Shown here: one piece after another, positions 17,700 through 25,529 of the stretch | How positions within the stretch are numbered: position 1 is the first letter of the stretch | Layout: each line of letters begins with the position of its first letter | Assembly: GCA_965243335.1 (NCBI GenBank) | Contig: OZ251545.1 | Span: 1,612,001 to 1,676,000 of the forward strand | Origin: JAJDXW01 sp965243335 | GTDB taxonomy: Bacteria > Pseudomonadota > Gammaproteobacteria > HK1 | Length of the DNA: 64,000 bases | Reading direction: 5' to 3' | The notes under the pieces: generated by a model | The model's input: the letters and a program-made list of their open reading frames with translations, nothing else | Told to the model about the DNA's origin: nothing | The model's database searches: none | Program-made: the position numbers and the translations under genes

Positions 17700-18119
17700 C
17701 TATCTTCGCCCCGGCATGGCCTCGTCGTGGGGCATGTCCGGGTGCAGCAGGCTCCAGGGCTGGGCGCTCGCGACGAAGATCTCCCGGCTCGGGGCGTATC
17801 CGCTCGGGTCGTCGAGGCTGCCCGCGTAGAGCGCGCGGCCGGCGGTGTTCGCGCCGTTGACGAGGAAGACCGGCGAGCCGCATTCGGGGCAGAACGCCCG
17901 GTGCATCGGGTGCCCCTTGTCGGCCGGCCGCTCGAACCACTTCGGCTCGCCGGAGAGCAGGGTGAACTCGCTCTCCCTGACCAGCACCGCGGGGAAGTAG
18001 CCGCTCCCGGTCGCCTGCTGGCAGTCGCGGCAGTGGCAGTTGCCCATGTAGAGCGGCTTCCCCGAGCAGCGGTAGCGGATGGCCCCGCAGGCGCAGCCGC
18101 CGGTGAATGGCGTGTTCAT
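17700..18119 (-). CDS. GFA (CENP-V/GFA) family zinc protein
   Basis: A 139-residue protein of the glutathione-dependent formaldehyde-activating enzyme-like family. The zinc-binding cysteines are clear: GGCACGAIRY, GNCHCRDCQQATGSGY and AFCPECGSPVF. ATG 18119 is chosen because GAGGAGG lies five bases upstream on the minus strand; an in-frame ATG at 18134 overlaps that Shine-Dalgarno. Most family members are not formaldehyde-specific and their role is open. It lies downstream of an SDR gene on the same strand with a gap of about 120 bases, so it may share its transcript. Confidence 0.88.
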   Translation of the reverse strand: MNTPFTGGCACGAIRYRCSGKPLYMGNCHCRDCQQATGSGYFPAVLVRESEFTLLSGEPKWFERPADKGHPMHRAFCPECGSPVFLVNGANTAGRALYAGSLDDPSGYAPSREIFVASAQPWSLLHPDMPHDEAMPGRR

Positions 18120-18242
18120 GTCCGGCCTCCTCATGGTCGCGGCCGGAGTATAGCCGCCGCCTGCCGCCGGCTCGACGTTTGCGCCGTGCGCGCGGGTTCC
18201 GTCCGGTGCCGCGGCTCGCCGCGGTCGGTCCGACGCGGGCGC

Positions 18243-19010
18243 TCAGGAGCCGGCGGTGAACCCGCCGTCCACGACGAGGCCCTGCCCGGTCACGTATGAA
18301 GCCCGGTCCGAGCAGAGCCAGACCACCGCTTCCGCGATCTCCTCCGGCGCCCCGAGGCGGCGCATGGGGACGGCGGCGATCATCGCCGGCTCCATGCGCG
18401 GGTTCTCCTCCATGATCGCCTCCAGCATCCGGGTGCGGATGGGGCCGGGGCAGACCGCGTTCACCCGGATCCCGCGGGTCGCGTACTCGAGGGCGGCGGT
18501 GCGGGTCAGGCCCATGACCCCGTGCTTGGAGGCGACGTAGGCGGGGAGGTTCTTCGCCCCCTCGACGCCGGCGACGGAGGCGGTGTTGACGATGGCCCCG
18601 CCGCCGCCCGTGTCCAGCATGTGCGCGATCTCGGCCTTGAGGCAGAGGTACACGCCCTTGAGGTTGACGGCGCAGGTGCGGTCGAAGTTCTCCTCGTCGC
18701 AGTCCGCGGTCCGGCCGTAGGCGCCCTCGACCCCCGCGTTGTTGTGGGCGCAGTCGAGCCGCCCGAAGGAGTCGACGGCCGCCGCGACGAGGGCCTCCAC
18801 CTCGGCGGGCCGGGTCACGTCGCAGGCGACGTGCAGGGCCTCGCCGCCCGCGTCGGCGACGAGGCGGGCCGTCTCCTCCCCGCCCTCTCCCGCGACGTCC
18901 GAGGCCACCACCCGGGCCCCCTCGCGCGCGAACGCGAGGGCGGTGGCGCGGCCGATCCCGCCGCCCGCCCCGGTCACGAGCGCGACCTTGCCGTCGAACG
19001 TTCCGCTCAT
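18243..19010 (-). CDS. Short-chain dehydrogenase/reductase (SDR), glucose 1-dehydrogenase-like
   Basis: A 255-residue classical SDR that uses NAD(P)H. TGAGGGIGRA (residues about 13-22) is the Gly-rich cofactor loop; the following DVA suggests NAD preference. HNNAGVEG is the NNAG motif and NTASVAG carries the catalytic Ser. YVASKHGVMG gives the Tyr-x3-Lys pair, and RVNAVCPGPIRTRM follows. The C-terminus ends VTGQGLVVDGGFTAG as usual. The substrate is unknown. ATG 19010 gives the expected start MSGTFDGKVAL with AGGGAG upstream; longer starts read through low-complexity DNA. Confidence 0.93.
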   Translation of the reverse strand: MSGTFDGKVALVTGAGGGIGRATALAFAREGARVVASDVAGEGGEETARLVADAGGEALHVACDVTRPAEVEALVAAAVDSFGRLDCAHNNAGVEGAYGRTADCDEENFDRTCAVNLKGVYLCLKAEIAHMLDTGGGGAIVNTASVAGVEGAKNLPAYVASKHGVMGLTRTAALEYATRGIRVNAVCPGPIRTRMLEAIMEENPRMEPAMIAAVPMRRLGAPEEIAEAVVWLCSDRASYVTGQGLVVDGGFTAGS

Positions 19011-19217
19011 CGATCCGCTCCCTGTCGTTCGTTCCGGGGTCTGGGCGCCGCGCCGCCCGAGCCGGGCTCGTTCGTTCTGCCCGGCGTACCCCGTATTCTG
19101 GCACGCGGCCGGGATTCCCGACCGCACCGGGCCGTACCGCGTCGGCCCGCCCCTGTCCGCCCGGCGGTGGACAGCGATACGCGCTCGCCGTCAGACTCGC
19201 CCCCACGCCGTGCCGCG

Positions 19218-21098
19218 ATGGAGCGAGCCGTGTCCGACCCTCCCGCCCAGTACCCGCCGATCCCCTACGGGCGAGGCAACTTCCGCAGCGTCCGCCTCGA
19301 CGGCTGCCTCTACGTGGACAAGACCCGCTTCATCCGCACCCTGGAGCAGGAGCGCTTCGTCTTCTTCATCCGCCCCCGGCGCTTCGGCAAGACGCTGTGG
19401 CTGACCATGCTCGACGCCTACTACGATCGCACCGTGGCCGGCCGGTTCGAGGCCGTCTTCGCCGGCACCGACGTCGGCCGGGCGCCCACGGCCAACCGGA
19501 GCCGCTACGTGGTGCTGTACTTCGACTTCTCCGCGTTCAAGCAGGCGTTGCCGACCCTGGAGGAGCACTTCGAGGAATACTGCACCGCGCACCTGCAGCA
19601 CGCGCTGCGCCGCAACCGGGACCTGTTCGACGAGGAGACCGCGCGCGCCATCCTCCGGCGAGGCTCGATCAGCGGCCAACTGGACGCGCTGTTCCTGTAC
19701 GCGAGCGACCACGACGTCCCGCTCTACGTCCTGATCGACGAGTACGACAACTTCGCCAACACCATCCTCGCCCACCGGGGGGCGGAGGCGTACCACTCGT
19801 TCACCCACGGCGAGGGCTTCTTCCGCAACTTCTTCGGGACCCTGAAGGCCGGCGCGGGGCAGGCGGGGGCCATCGAGCGGCTGTTCGTGACCGGGGTGTC
19901 GCCCATCACGATGGACGACGTGACGAGCGGCTTCAACATCGGCGCCAACGTCAGCCTGCGGCCAGGGTTCAACGAGATGCTGGGCTTCACCGAGGACGAG
20001 GTGCGGGACATGCTGCGGATGTACCGCGACCGCGGGGCCATCGAGGAAGACCCCGACACCGCCCTCGATCTGATGCGCGAGTGGTACGACGGCTACCGCT
20101 TCGCAGAGGAGGCCGGCTCCGACCTCTACAACACCGACATGGTGCTCTACTACCTGCGGGAGTCCATCGCCAATGGCCGGCCTCCCAGCCAGCTCATCGA
20201 CAGCAACGTCCGCATCGACTACGGGAAGCTCCGCCACCTGCTGCTGGTCAACCGGCAGGCGAGCGCGCGCCCGGAAGGCGCGAAGGAGTACGTCCACGTC
20301 CCGACCGGCGAGGCGGAGCTGAACGGCAACTTCGACGTGCTGCGCCAAGTGGTCGCCGAGGAGCGGGCGGACGCCCACGTCCAGGACAGCTTCCCGCTGG
20401 AGCGGCTCGCCGAGCGCGAGAACTTCCTCTCCCTGCTGCACTACTTCGGGCTGCTCAGCATCCGCGGGACGGTCGAGGGCCGGCCGCTTCTCGGCATCCC
20501 CAACCAGACCGTCAAGCGGCTGCTGTTCGGCCACCTGCGCGGGGCGTTCGAGGACGTCGGCGCGTTCAAGGCCGACCTGTACGCCCTGGAGCAGCGCATC
20601 CACGAGATGGCCTACCGCGGGGCCTGGCGCCCGGTGTTCGACTACCTCGCCGGCGCGGTCGCGCGCCAGACCGGGGTGCGCGACTACATCTCGGGGGAGA
20701 AGGTGTTGCAAGGGTTCCTGGCCGCCTACCTCGGGGCGACGCCGCACTTCGTGTTCCACTCCGAGCGCGAGCTCGGGGGAGGCTATGCCGACGTGTGCCT
20801 CGCGCCGAACTTTGCGAGCCACCCGGACATGCCGTGCGGCTACGTGATCGAGCTCAAGTACGTCAGGCGCGGCGAGCGGGACGAGCCGGCGGAGCGGGCG
20901 GCGGACGCCGCGGCGGAGGAAGCGGTGGCGCAGCTACGCCGCTACCTCGCCGATGAAACCCTCGCCCGGCAGTATCCCACGGTGCGGTTCACGGGCCTCG
21001 CCCTGGTGTTCCACGGCTGGGAGCTGGTCCGGGCCGACGCGATCCCGGCGCCGGGTCGATGCCCGCCGCCGCGGGAGCGCCCCGGCGGATCGACGTAG
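19218..21098 (+). CDS. AAA-ATPase-like protein with C-terminal PDDEXK_9 nuclease domain
   Basis: A 626-residue protein. The N-terminal AAA-ATPase-like domain has PIPYGRGNFRSVRLDGCLYVDKT and the family's Walker A-like FIRPRRFGKTLWLTML. VLIDEYDNFAN gives Walker B, and FVTGVSPITMDDVTSGFNI follows. The C-terminal part has the PDDEXK_9 core GYADVCLAP and YVIELKYVRRG (Asp and Glu-x-Lys). This family is expanded in symbionts and anaerobes; its role is unknown, though nuclease and mobile-element links are often proposed. The frame is complete and the active-site residues are kept. ATG 19218 is chosen because the conserved region begins soon after. The last about 15 residues are Pro/Arg-rich and may be a non-conserved tail. 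Confidence 0.88.
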   Translation: MERAVSDPPAQYPPIPYGRGNFRSVRLDGCLYVDKTRFIRTLEQERFVFFIRPRRFGKTLWLTMLDAYYDRTVAGRFEAVFAGTDVGRAPTANRSRYVVLYFDFSAFKQALPTLEEHFEEYCTAHLQHALRRNRDLFDEETARAILRRGSISGQLDALFLYASDHDVPLYVLIDEYDNFANTILAHRGAEAYHSFTHGEGFFRNFFGTLKAGAGQAGAIERLFVTGVSPITMDDVTSGFNIGANVSLRPGFNEMLGFTEDEVRDMLRMYRDRGAIEEDPDTALDLMREWYDGYRFAEEAGSDLYNTDMVLYYLRESIANGRPPSQLIDSNVRIDYGKLRHLLLVNRQASARPEGAKEYVHVPTGEAELNGNFDVLRQVVAEERADAHVQDSFPLERLAERENFLSLLHYFGLLSIRGTVEGRPLLGIPNQTVKRLLFGHLRGAFEDVGAFKADLYALEQRIHEMAYRGAWRPVFDYLAGAVARQTGVRDYISGEKVLQGFLAAYLGATPHFVFHSERELGGGYADVCLAPNFASHPDMPCGYVIELKYVRRGERDEPAERAADAAAEEAVAQLRRYLADETLARQYPTVRFTGLALVFHGWELVRADAIPAPGRCPPPRERPGGST

Positions 21099-21511
21099 CC
21101 TCGCCTTCCGAACCCGGCGCTTCCCGGACGGAGCGTCCATCGACGCCGAATTGCCGCTCTTCCCGCGAGGCGCCCCACGCGCGTGAGCGAATCCGGCAAG
21201 CGCTGCGGCGCGATGATCGCTCCCCTCTGGGAGCCGGAGGGCGCCGATCCGCGGGCGGCGCGCCGGTCGAGGTCTGGGGCAGGTGACGTGAACCGCCCCG
21301 GGAATCCCGGCACGGTTCACTTTCTCATTGGACAATGCTCGCCCGGCCCGGCTCACCGCGGCGCGGCGTCGGGACCTGATGGCGTGAAGCCGCCGCCCGG
21401 GGCCGTCGTCCGGCGATGTTCGGAAGCCTGCCGCCCGGGTCCCCGATCCGGGAACGATCCGCCTTTCCGACCTGGCCGGCGCGGGCGCAGGCCGTCCCCG
21501 CCTTCGATACA
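21099..21511. other. Intergenic region without a clear gene
   Basis: These 413 bases lie between the AAA-ATPase/PDDEXK gene and a small hypothetical gene. Open frames here have Arg/Pro-rich translations and no good ribosome binding sites. A short AT-richer patch with the inverted repeat cattg-ga-caatg lies at about 21326-21337 and could belong to a promoter for the downstream pair. I see no RNA gene. Confidence 0.35.
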
Positions 21512-21769
21512 ATGGACCACATGGCCGAGAACCGCCTGCCGCCGATCTCCCCGGAAGCCGCTGCGGGCTACATGGAGCGCTGGGCGCTTGCGGAGCAGCG
21601 GCTCGTTCGCGAGCGGCGGACGACCTCGATGGAGACCAGGCTGCATCAGCTCGCGGCGCTGATGGCCTCCGCGACGGCGATGGGCTGGTCCGGAGCGCTC
21701 GACGACGAGGACGACGCGGTGCGGGAGCGGTGGATGGCGGCGAGACGGTCGGAGCTTGGCAAGAGGTAG
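21512..21769 (+). CDS. Small hypothetical protein paired with a nucleotidyltransferase
   Basis: An 85-residue acidic-to-basic helical protein (ISPEAAAGYMERWALAEQR, TSMETRLHQLAALMASATAMG). No domain is recognised. Its end overlaps the likely TTG start of the next gene by 14 bases, so the two are probably translated together. The pairing of a short helical protein with a nucleotidyltransferase of the AbiEii/DUF6036 kind resembles a TA-like arrangement, but this is inference. Two starts, ATG 21512 and ATG 21521, are possible; the first is used. Codon use is normal. Confidence 0.6.
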   Translation: MDHMAENRLPPISPEAAAGYMERWALAEQRLVRERRTTSMETRLHQLAALMASATAMGWSGALDDEDDAVRERWMAARRSELGKR

Positions 21770-22388
21770 ACCCGACGGCGCGGAGCCGGGTCCGCCCGCG
21801 CCGCTCCTTCACGCCCTTGGCGCGGTGACGGAGTGGCTGGACGCTACCGCCACCCCCGGCGCGGTCATCGGCGGGGTCGCCGCTTCGATCCTCGGGCGGC
21901 CCCGCCTCACCGAAGACGTCGACGTCCTCGTACTGCTCGAGCCCGAGGACTGGCCGGGGTTTCTCGCCGCTGGCCGGCGGCTCGGCTTCGCTCCCCGCAT
22001 GGACGACGCCCTCGAGTTCGCGCGGTCGAGCCGTGTTCTCCTCGTCTCCCACCAGCCGAGCGGGGTCCGGGTCGACGTCGTGCTCGGCGCGATGCCGCTG
22101 GAGGAGGAGATCGTGCGAGGCGCGGCGAAGGTGGAGGTCGCAGGCGTCGCCATACCGCTGCCGTCCCCGGAATCGATCGTGCTCATGAAGGCGATCGCCC
22201 AGCGGGCGCGCGACGTCGCCGACATCGAGGGCATCGTCGAGGTCCACGACCATCTCGACCTCGACTGGGTCCGGAGCCGGCTGGCCGAATTCGACCAGGC
22301 GTTGGGCCGCAGCGACCTCCTCGACGAATTCGACCGTGTGCTCACCCGTATCCGCCGCCCGACGCCCTTCGGAGGTCCTTCCGGATGA
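21756..22388 (+). CDS. Nucleotidyltransferase, AbiEii/DUF6036-like
   Basis: A 210-residue protein with the nucleotidyltransferase core AVIGGVAASILGRPRLTEDVDVLV: the Gly-Gly motif followed by the Asp-x-Asp metal site. Later text (VDVVLGAMPLEEEIV, LPSPESIVLMKAIAQRARDVADIEGI) matches the AbiEii/DUF6036 group, where the Lys and Asp-rich region completes the active site. The start is uncertain. The family usually begins some 20 residues before the Gly-Gly strand, which fits the TTG at 21756; a GTG at 21825 would leave a shorter form. Relatives include type IV toxins and tRNA-modifying toxins, but many are uncharacterised. Confidence 0.78.
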   Translation: MARGRPDGAEPGPPAPLLHALGAVTEWLDATATPGAVIGGVAASILGRPRLTEDVDVLVLLEPEDWPGFLAAGRRLGFAPRMDDALEFARSSRVLLVSHQPSGVRVDVVLGAMPLEEEIVRGAAKVEVAGVAIPLPSPESIVLMKAIAQRARDVADIEGIVEVHDHLDLDWVRSRLAEFDQALGRSDLLDEFDRVLTRIRRPTPFGGPSG

Positions 22389-22500
22389 CGCCGGGTGACA
22401 GGGCGGCCCGGTGTCGTCGACCCTCAACGACCGACCCAGCTCCCCCGTCCTTCCCTGGCATCGGCCGCTGCGCCGCCGTCGGTTGGCGAGCCGGGTGCAG

Positions 22501-22650
22501 ATGATCGCGGCCAAGGAGTCGCCCTACCCAATGTCGGCGGCAAGCCTCCCGCTGGCGGAGCCGGCCGAGAATCCCGCCGGGCAGGGGGCGGCGTCTACCG
22601 AGAGCGAAGACAGGCCGGAGTCAGCGGCCGAAGAGGAACGGAAGTCATGA
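22501..22650 (+). CDS. Possible small protein overlapping the next gene
   Basis: A 49-codon frame rich in Ala, Glu, Pro and Ser (PLAEPAENPAGQGAASTESE). Its only support is that its stop overlaps the next gene's ATG as ATGA. No ribosome binding site is visible and the composition is low in hydrophobics. It may be a coupled leader peptide or chance. Confidence 0.22.
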   Translation: MIAAKESPYPMSAASLPLAEPAENPAGQGAASTESEDRPESAAEEERKS

Positions 22651-23084
22651 AGTCGTATTTGCTGAGCCATAGCGAGGCCTGCACACCGGAGTACGTGCAA
22701 CGGGTGCTCAACGATATCCAGGCGATCGAGACGTGGATAACGCCGTTTCCGTACGCGGCCATCCTCATCTCCCGACTGGACGTCCGGGACCTCGCCGCCG
22801 TGATCCGCGAGCGACTTCCCGGGGTCTGGCTCATGGTGACGGAGCTGAACGGCGGTTCCGTGCGAGGGTGGCTGCCGGCCGAACTCTGGGACTACGTGAA
22901 CGATCCCCTGAAGGCGCGGTCGCGGAAGCTGTTTTCGGGGGTGGCTCCACCATCCCCGCGTTCCGCCGGCGCCCATGATTCCGGAAGCCTCCTCCGCAGG
23001 CTCGGGGAACTCCGTGATTCCTGGTTACGCACAAAGCTCAGCTTGTGCTCTCGGGTCGATGGAAACCCGGACACAGGCCCGTGA
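22647..23084 (+). CDS. SinR-like hypothetical protein with a repeat-derived C-terminus
   Basis: Residues 1 to about 90 (MKSYLLSHSEACTPEYVQRV, NDIQAIETWITPFPYAAILI, LMVTELNGGSVRGWLPAELW) resemble short proteins annotated as SinR-family, whose members end near the WLP...W segment. The start MKSYLL is typical. Beyond about residue 125 the frame runs into dispersed repeat B, and the last about 20 codons (TKLSLCSRVDGN) come from the repeat. The original stop has therefore been lost or moved. Function is unknown; related genes occur near TA and defence genes. Confidence 0.62.
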   Translation: MKSYLLSHSEACTPEYVQRVLNDIQAIETWITPFPYAAILISRLDVRDLAAVIRERLPGVWLMVTELNGGSVRGWLPAELWDYVNDPLKARSRKLFSGVAPPSPRSAGAHDSGSLLRRLGELRDSWLRTKLSLCSRVDGNPDTGP

Positions 23085-23190
23085 AAGCCCGTCATTCCCC
23101 GTCCTCCTTGCGAAAGTGGGGAGAAAGCGGGAACCCATTCCAGTCGGAAATCCCCGGATTCCTGCTTTCGCGGGAATGACGGGTCGAAAA
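23017..23190. repeat. Dispersed repeat B, copy 2
   Basis: Second copy of the element seen at 1689-1868, in the same orientation. Shared order: gcacaaag-ctcagcttg, gggtcgatggaaacccgg, gtgaaagcccgtcatt, ggggagaaagcgggaacccat, ccccggattcctgctttcgc, gggaatgacggg. It supplies the last codons of the SinR-like gene. The remaining bases up to 23404 hold no gene that I can support. Confidence 0.7.
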
Positions 23191-23404
23191 AGGCCATTCA
23201 CCCGGGTTTTGTACGTGATCAGGCCGTGATTTGGCGGCGGCCCGGGTTCATGGGGTGGGCCTCAAGGGTCGGCTTGGCTCTGCCTGCCCACCGGGGCGGG
23301 GATCGTTGGCGGCCGTAGGGCTGAGCTATCCACCGACGACCCCTTGAAGTCCAACCTACGGGCGCGGGTTGGCTGGATCGGGGCGGTTGTTCGAGGGCGG
23401 CGGG

Positions 23405-25360
23405 TCATTTGCGGCGGGGGAGGTAGAGGTCGGTGATGGTGCCGGCGGCCATCTCCGCGGCGAAGCCTACGGTCTCCGAGAGGGTGGGGTGGGGGTGGAT
23501 GCTCAAGGCGACGTCCTCCGGGTCCGCTCCCATCTCGATCGCGAGGACCGCCTCGGAGATGAGCTCGCCGGCATGGGGGCCGACGATGCCGGCCCCGACG
23601 AGGCGCCGGGTCTCGCCGTCGAAGACGAGCTTCGTCAGGCCCTCGTCGCGCCCCGCGCCGAGGGCGCGTCCGCTCGCGGCCCACGGGAAGGTCGCCTTCT
23701 CGACCGCCCGGCCTTGCGCCTTGGCCTCCGCTTCCGTCAGCCCGGCCCACGCCACCTCGGGGTCCGTATAGGCCACGGAGGGGATGACGGTGGGATCGAA
23801 CGCCGACTTCATTCCCGCCGCCGCCTCCGCCGCGACCTTGCCCTGATGGCTCGCGCGGTGGGCGAGGAGGGGCGGGCCGGTGACGTCCCCGACCGCGAAG
23901 ACGTGGGGCACGTTCGTGCGCTGCGCCTCGTCCACGGGGATGAAGCCGTGCTCGTCGAAGCGCACGCCGGCCGCCGCCGCGTCTACTTCGCAGGGCTGGC
24001 GCCCCGTCGCGACGAGCACCCGGTCGTAGAGCCGCGATTCGTCGCCGTACCAGACCTTGATCCCGCGCCGCTGCGGCTCGACGGAGGTGATCCGTGTCCC
24101 GAGCCGGATCGCGTGGTAGCGCGACGTGATCCGCCTTTCCAGGGGGCGCACGAGGTCGCGGTCGCAGCCGGGGAGGAGCTCGTCGAGCAGCTCCACCACC
24201 GTGACCTGCGCGCCGAGCGCGTCGTACACGCAAGCCATCTCGAGGCCGATGATGCCGCCCCCGACGACGAGCAGGCGCCGGGGGATCTCGGTGAGCCGGA
24301 GGGCGCCGGTCGAGTCGACGACCCGGGGGTCGTCCCACGGGAAGTCCGGCAGACGCACCGGCTTCGACCCGACCGCGATGATCGCGTGCTCGAACCCGAT
24401 CCGGCGGGTACCGCCTTCCGGCGCCGCCACCGCGAGGACATGGGGGCCCTCGAACCGCCCGGTCCCCTGCAACACCTCGACCTTGCGGCGCTGCGCGAGG
24501 CTCGCGAGCCCCCCGGTGAGGCGCTGGACGACCCCGTCCTTCCAGGAGTCGAGCTTCGCCGCGTCGATGGCGGGGGCACGGAAGTCGACCCCGCGCGCCC
24601 CGAGCTCCGCCGCCGCGGTCATCGCCTCCGCGGTGCTGAGGAGCGCCTTGGAGGGGATGCAGCCGACGTTGAGGCAGACCCCGCCCAGGGTCGGGTAGCG
24701 CTCGACGAGCACCGTGCGCCGGCCGAGGTCGGCGGCCCGGAAGGCGGCCGTGTAGCCGCCCGGCCCCGCCCCGAGGACCACCACCTCCGCGCGGAGGTCG
24801 ACGTCGTCCGGGATGGCGGCGGCACTGTCGCCGGGCTCGAGCCGAGGCCCGGGACGCGGCTCCGAATCCGCGCCTGCATCCGTGCCCGCGTCCGCGGCGG
24901 GTGCCGGGTCGGTCGAGGGCCGCGAAACGGAGGAATCCGGCCTGTCCTCTCCGGCCCCGACGCCGTCGCCCGCGCCCGCGGCTTCCCGGTCCGGCGCTTC
25001 GCCGCCCGCCCGGCCCGCCCCTGCCTCCGGGGCGCGGGTCGTTTCCTTCGCCGGTTCGTCCGGCGGGGACGAGGACGAGGGCGCGGGCTCGGCCCCCGAG
25101 ACCCCGGCCTCCGAGCCCGCCGCGAGCCCCACCAGCACGGTTCCCGCCGCGACCCGGTCCCCGATCGACACCTCCACCGAAGTGACCACCCCCTCGACCG
25201 GCGCGGGGAGGTCCATGCTCGCCTTGTCGCTCTCGAGGACGATCACGGGGTCGTCGATCCCGACCCGGTCCCCCGGGGAGACGAGGATCTCGACGACCTC
25301 CACGTCGGACGTCTCGCCGAGGTCCGGTACGACGATCCTGGTGGGATCCACGGCGCTCAC
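23405..25360 (-). CDS. lpd: Dihydrolipoamide dehydrogenase (E3) with N-terminal lipoyl domain
   Basis: E3 of the pyruvate dehydrogenase complex; it re-oxidises dihydrolipoamide with NAD+. The 651-residue protein has a lipoyl domain at its N-terminus (ESDKASMDLPAP, Lys46 the lipoylation site), then an unusually long Ala/Pro/Glu/Ser-rich linker (about residues 80-185), then the flavoprotein. FAD binds at VVLGAGPGGYTAAF, the redox disulfide is Cys229/Cys234 in GGVCLNVGCIPSK, and the NAD site is VVGGGIIGLEMA. The His-Glu pair is in HPHPTLSET. The GTG at 25360 is preceded by AGGAGAG. It is the third gene of aceE-aceF-lpd, 169 bases after aceF. Lipoyl-bearing E3 enzymes are known in several proteobacteria. 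Confidence 0.95.
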   Translation of the reverse strand: MSAVDPTRIVVPDLGETSDVEVVEILVSPGDRVGIDDPVIVLESDKASMDLPAPVEGVVTSVEVSIGDRVAAGTVLVGLAAGSEAGVSGAEPAPSSSSPPDEPAKETTRAPEAGAGRAGGEAPDREAAGAGDGVGAGEDRPDSSVSRPSTDPAPAADAGTDAGADSEPRPGPRLEPGDSAAAIPDDVDLRAEVVVLGAGPGGYTAAFRAADLGRRTVLVERYPTLGGVCLNVGCIPSKALLSTAEAMTAAAELGARGVDFRAPAIDAAKLDSWKDGVVQRLTGGLASLAQRRKVEVLQGTGRFEGPHVLAVAAPEGGTRRIGFEHAIIAVGSKPVRLPDFPWDDPRVVDSTGALRLTEIPRRLLVVGGGIIGLEMACVYDALGAQVTVVELLDELLPGCDRDLVRPLERRITSRYHAIRLGTRITSVEPQRRGIKVWYGDESRLYDRVLVATGRQPCEVDAAAAGVRFDEHGFIPVDEAQRTNVPHVFAVGDVTGPPLLAHRASHQGKVAAEAAAGMKSAFDPTVIPSVAYTDPEVAWAGLTEAEAKAQGRAVEKATFPWAASGRALGAGRDEGLTKLVFDGETRRLVGAGIVGPHAGELISEAVLAIEMGADPEDVALSIHPHPTLSETVGFAAEMAAGTITDLYLPRRK

Positions 25361-25529
25361 CTCTCCTCTTCCTCTCCGGTCTCGCCGGCGCCCCCGCCCT
25401 TGCCGGCGTCGGCGCTGACGGCGACGCCGCCCCAGCACGCCGCGGAGCTCGGGGCCTCGATGCGCATGGCGGCGCTGACGCCGCCCGCCGCCGGGCCGCC
25501 GCCCGGTTCCGCCGGGACGGCCGTCCCCC

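Noticed and set aside
22411..22650. 79-codon version of the small frame before the SinR-like gene
   Set aside because: The upstream codons are Arg/Pro-rich with no ribosome binding site; only the shorter 22501 form is listed, with low confidence.
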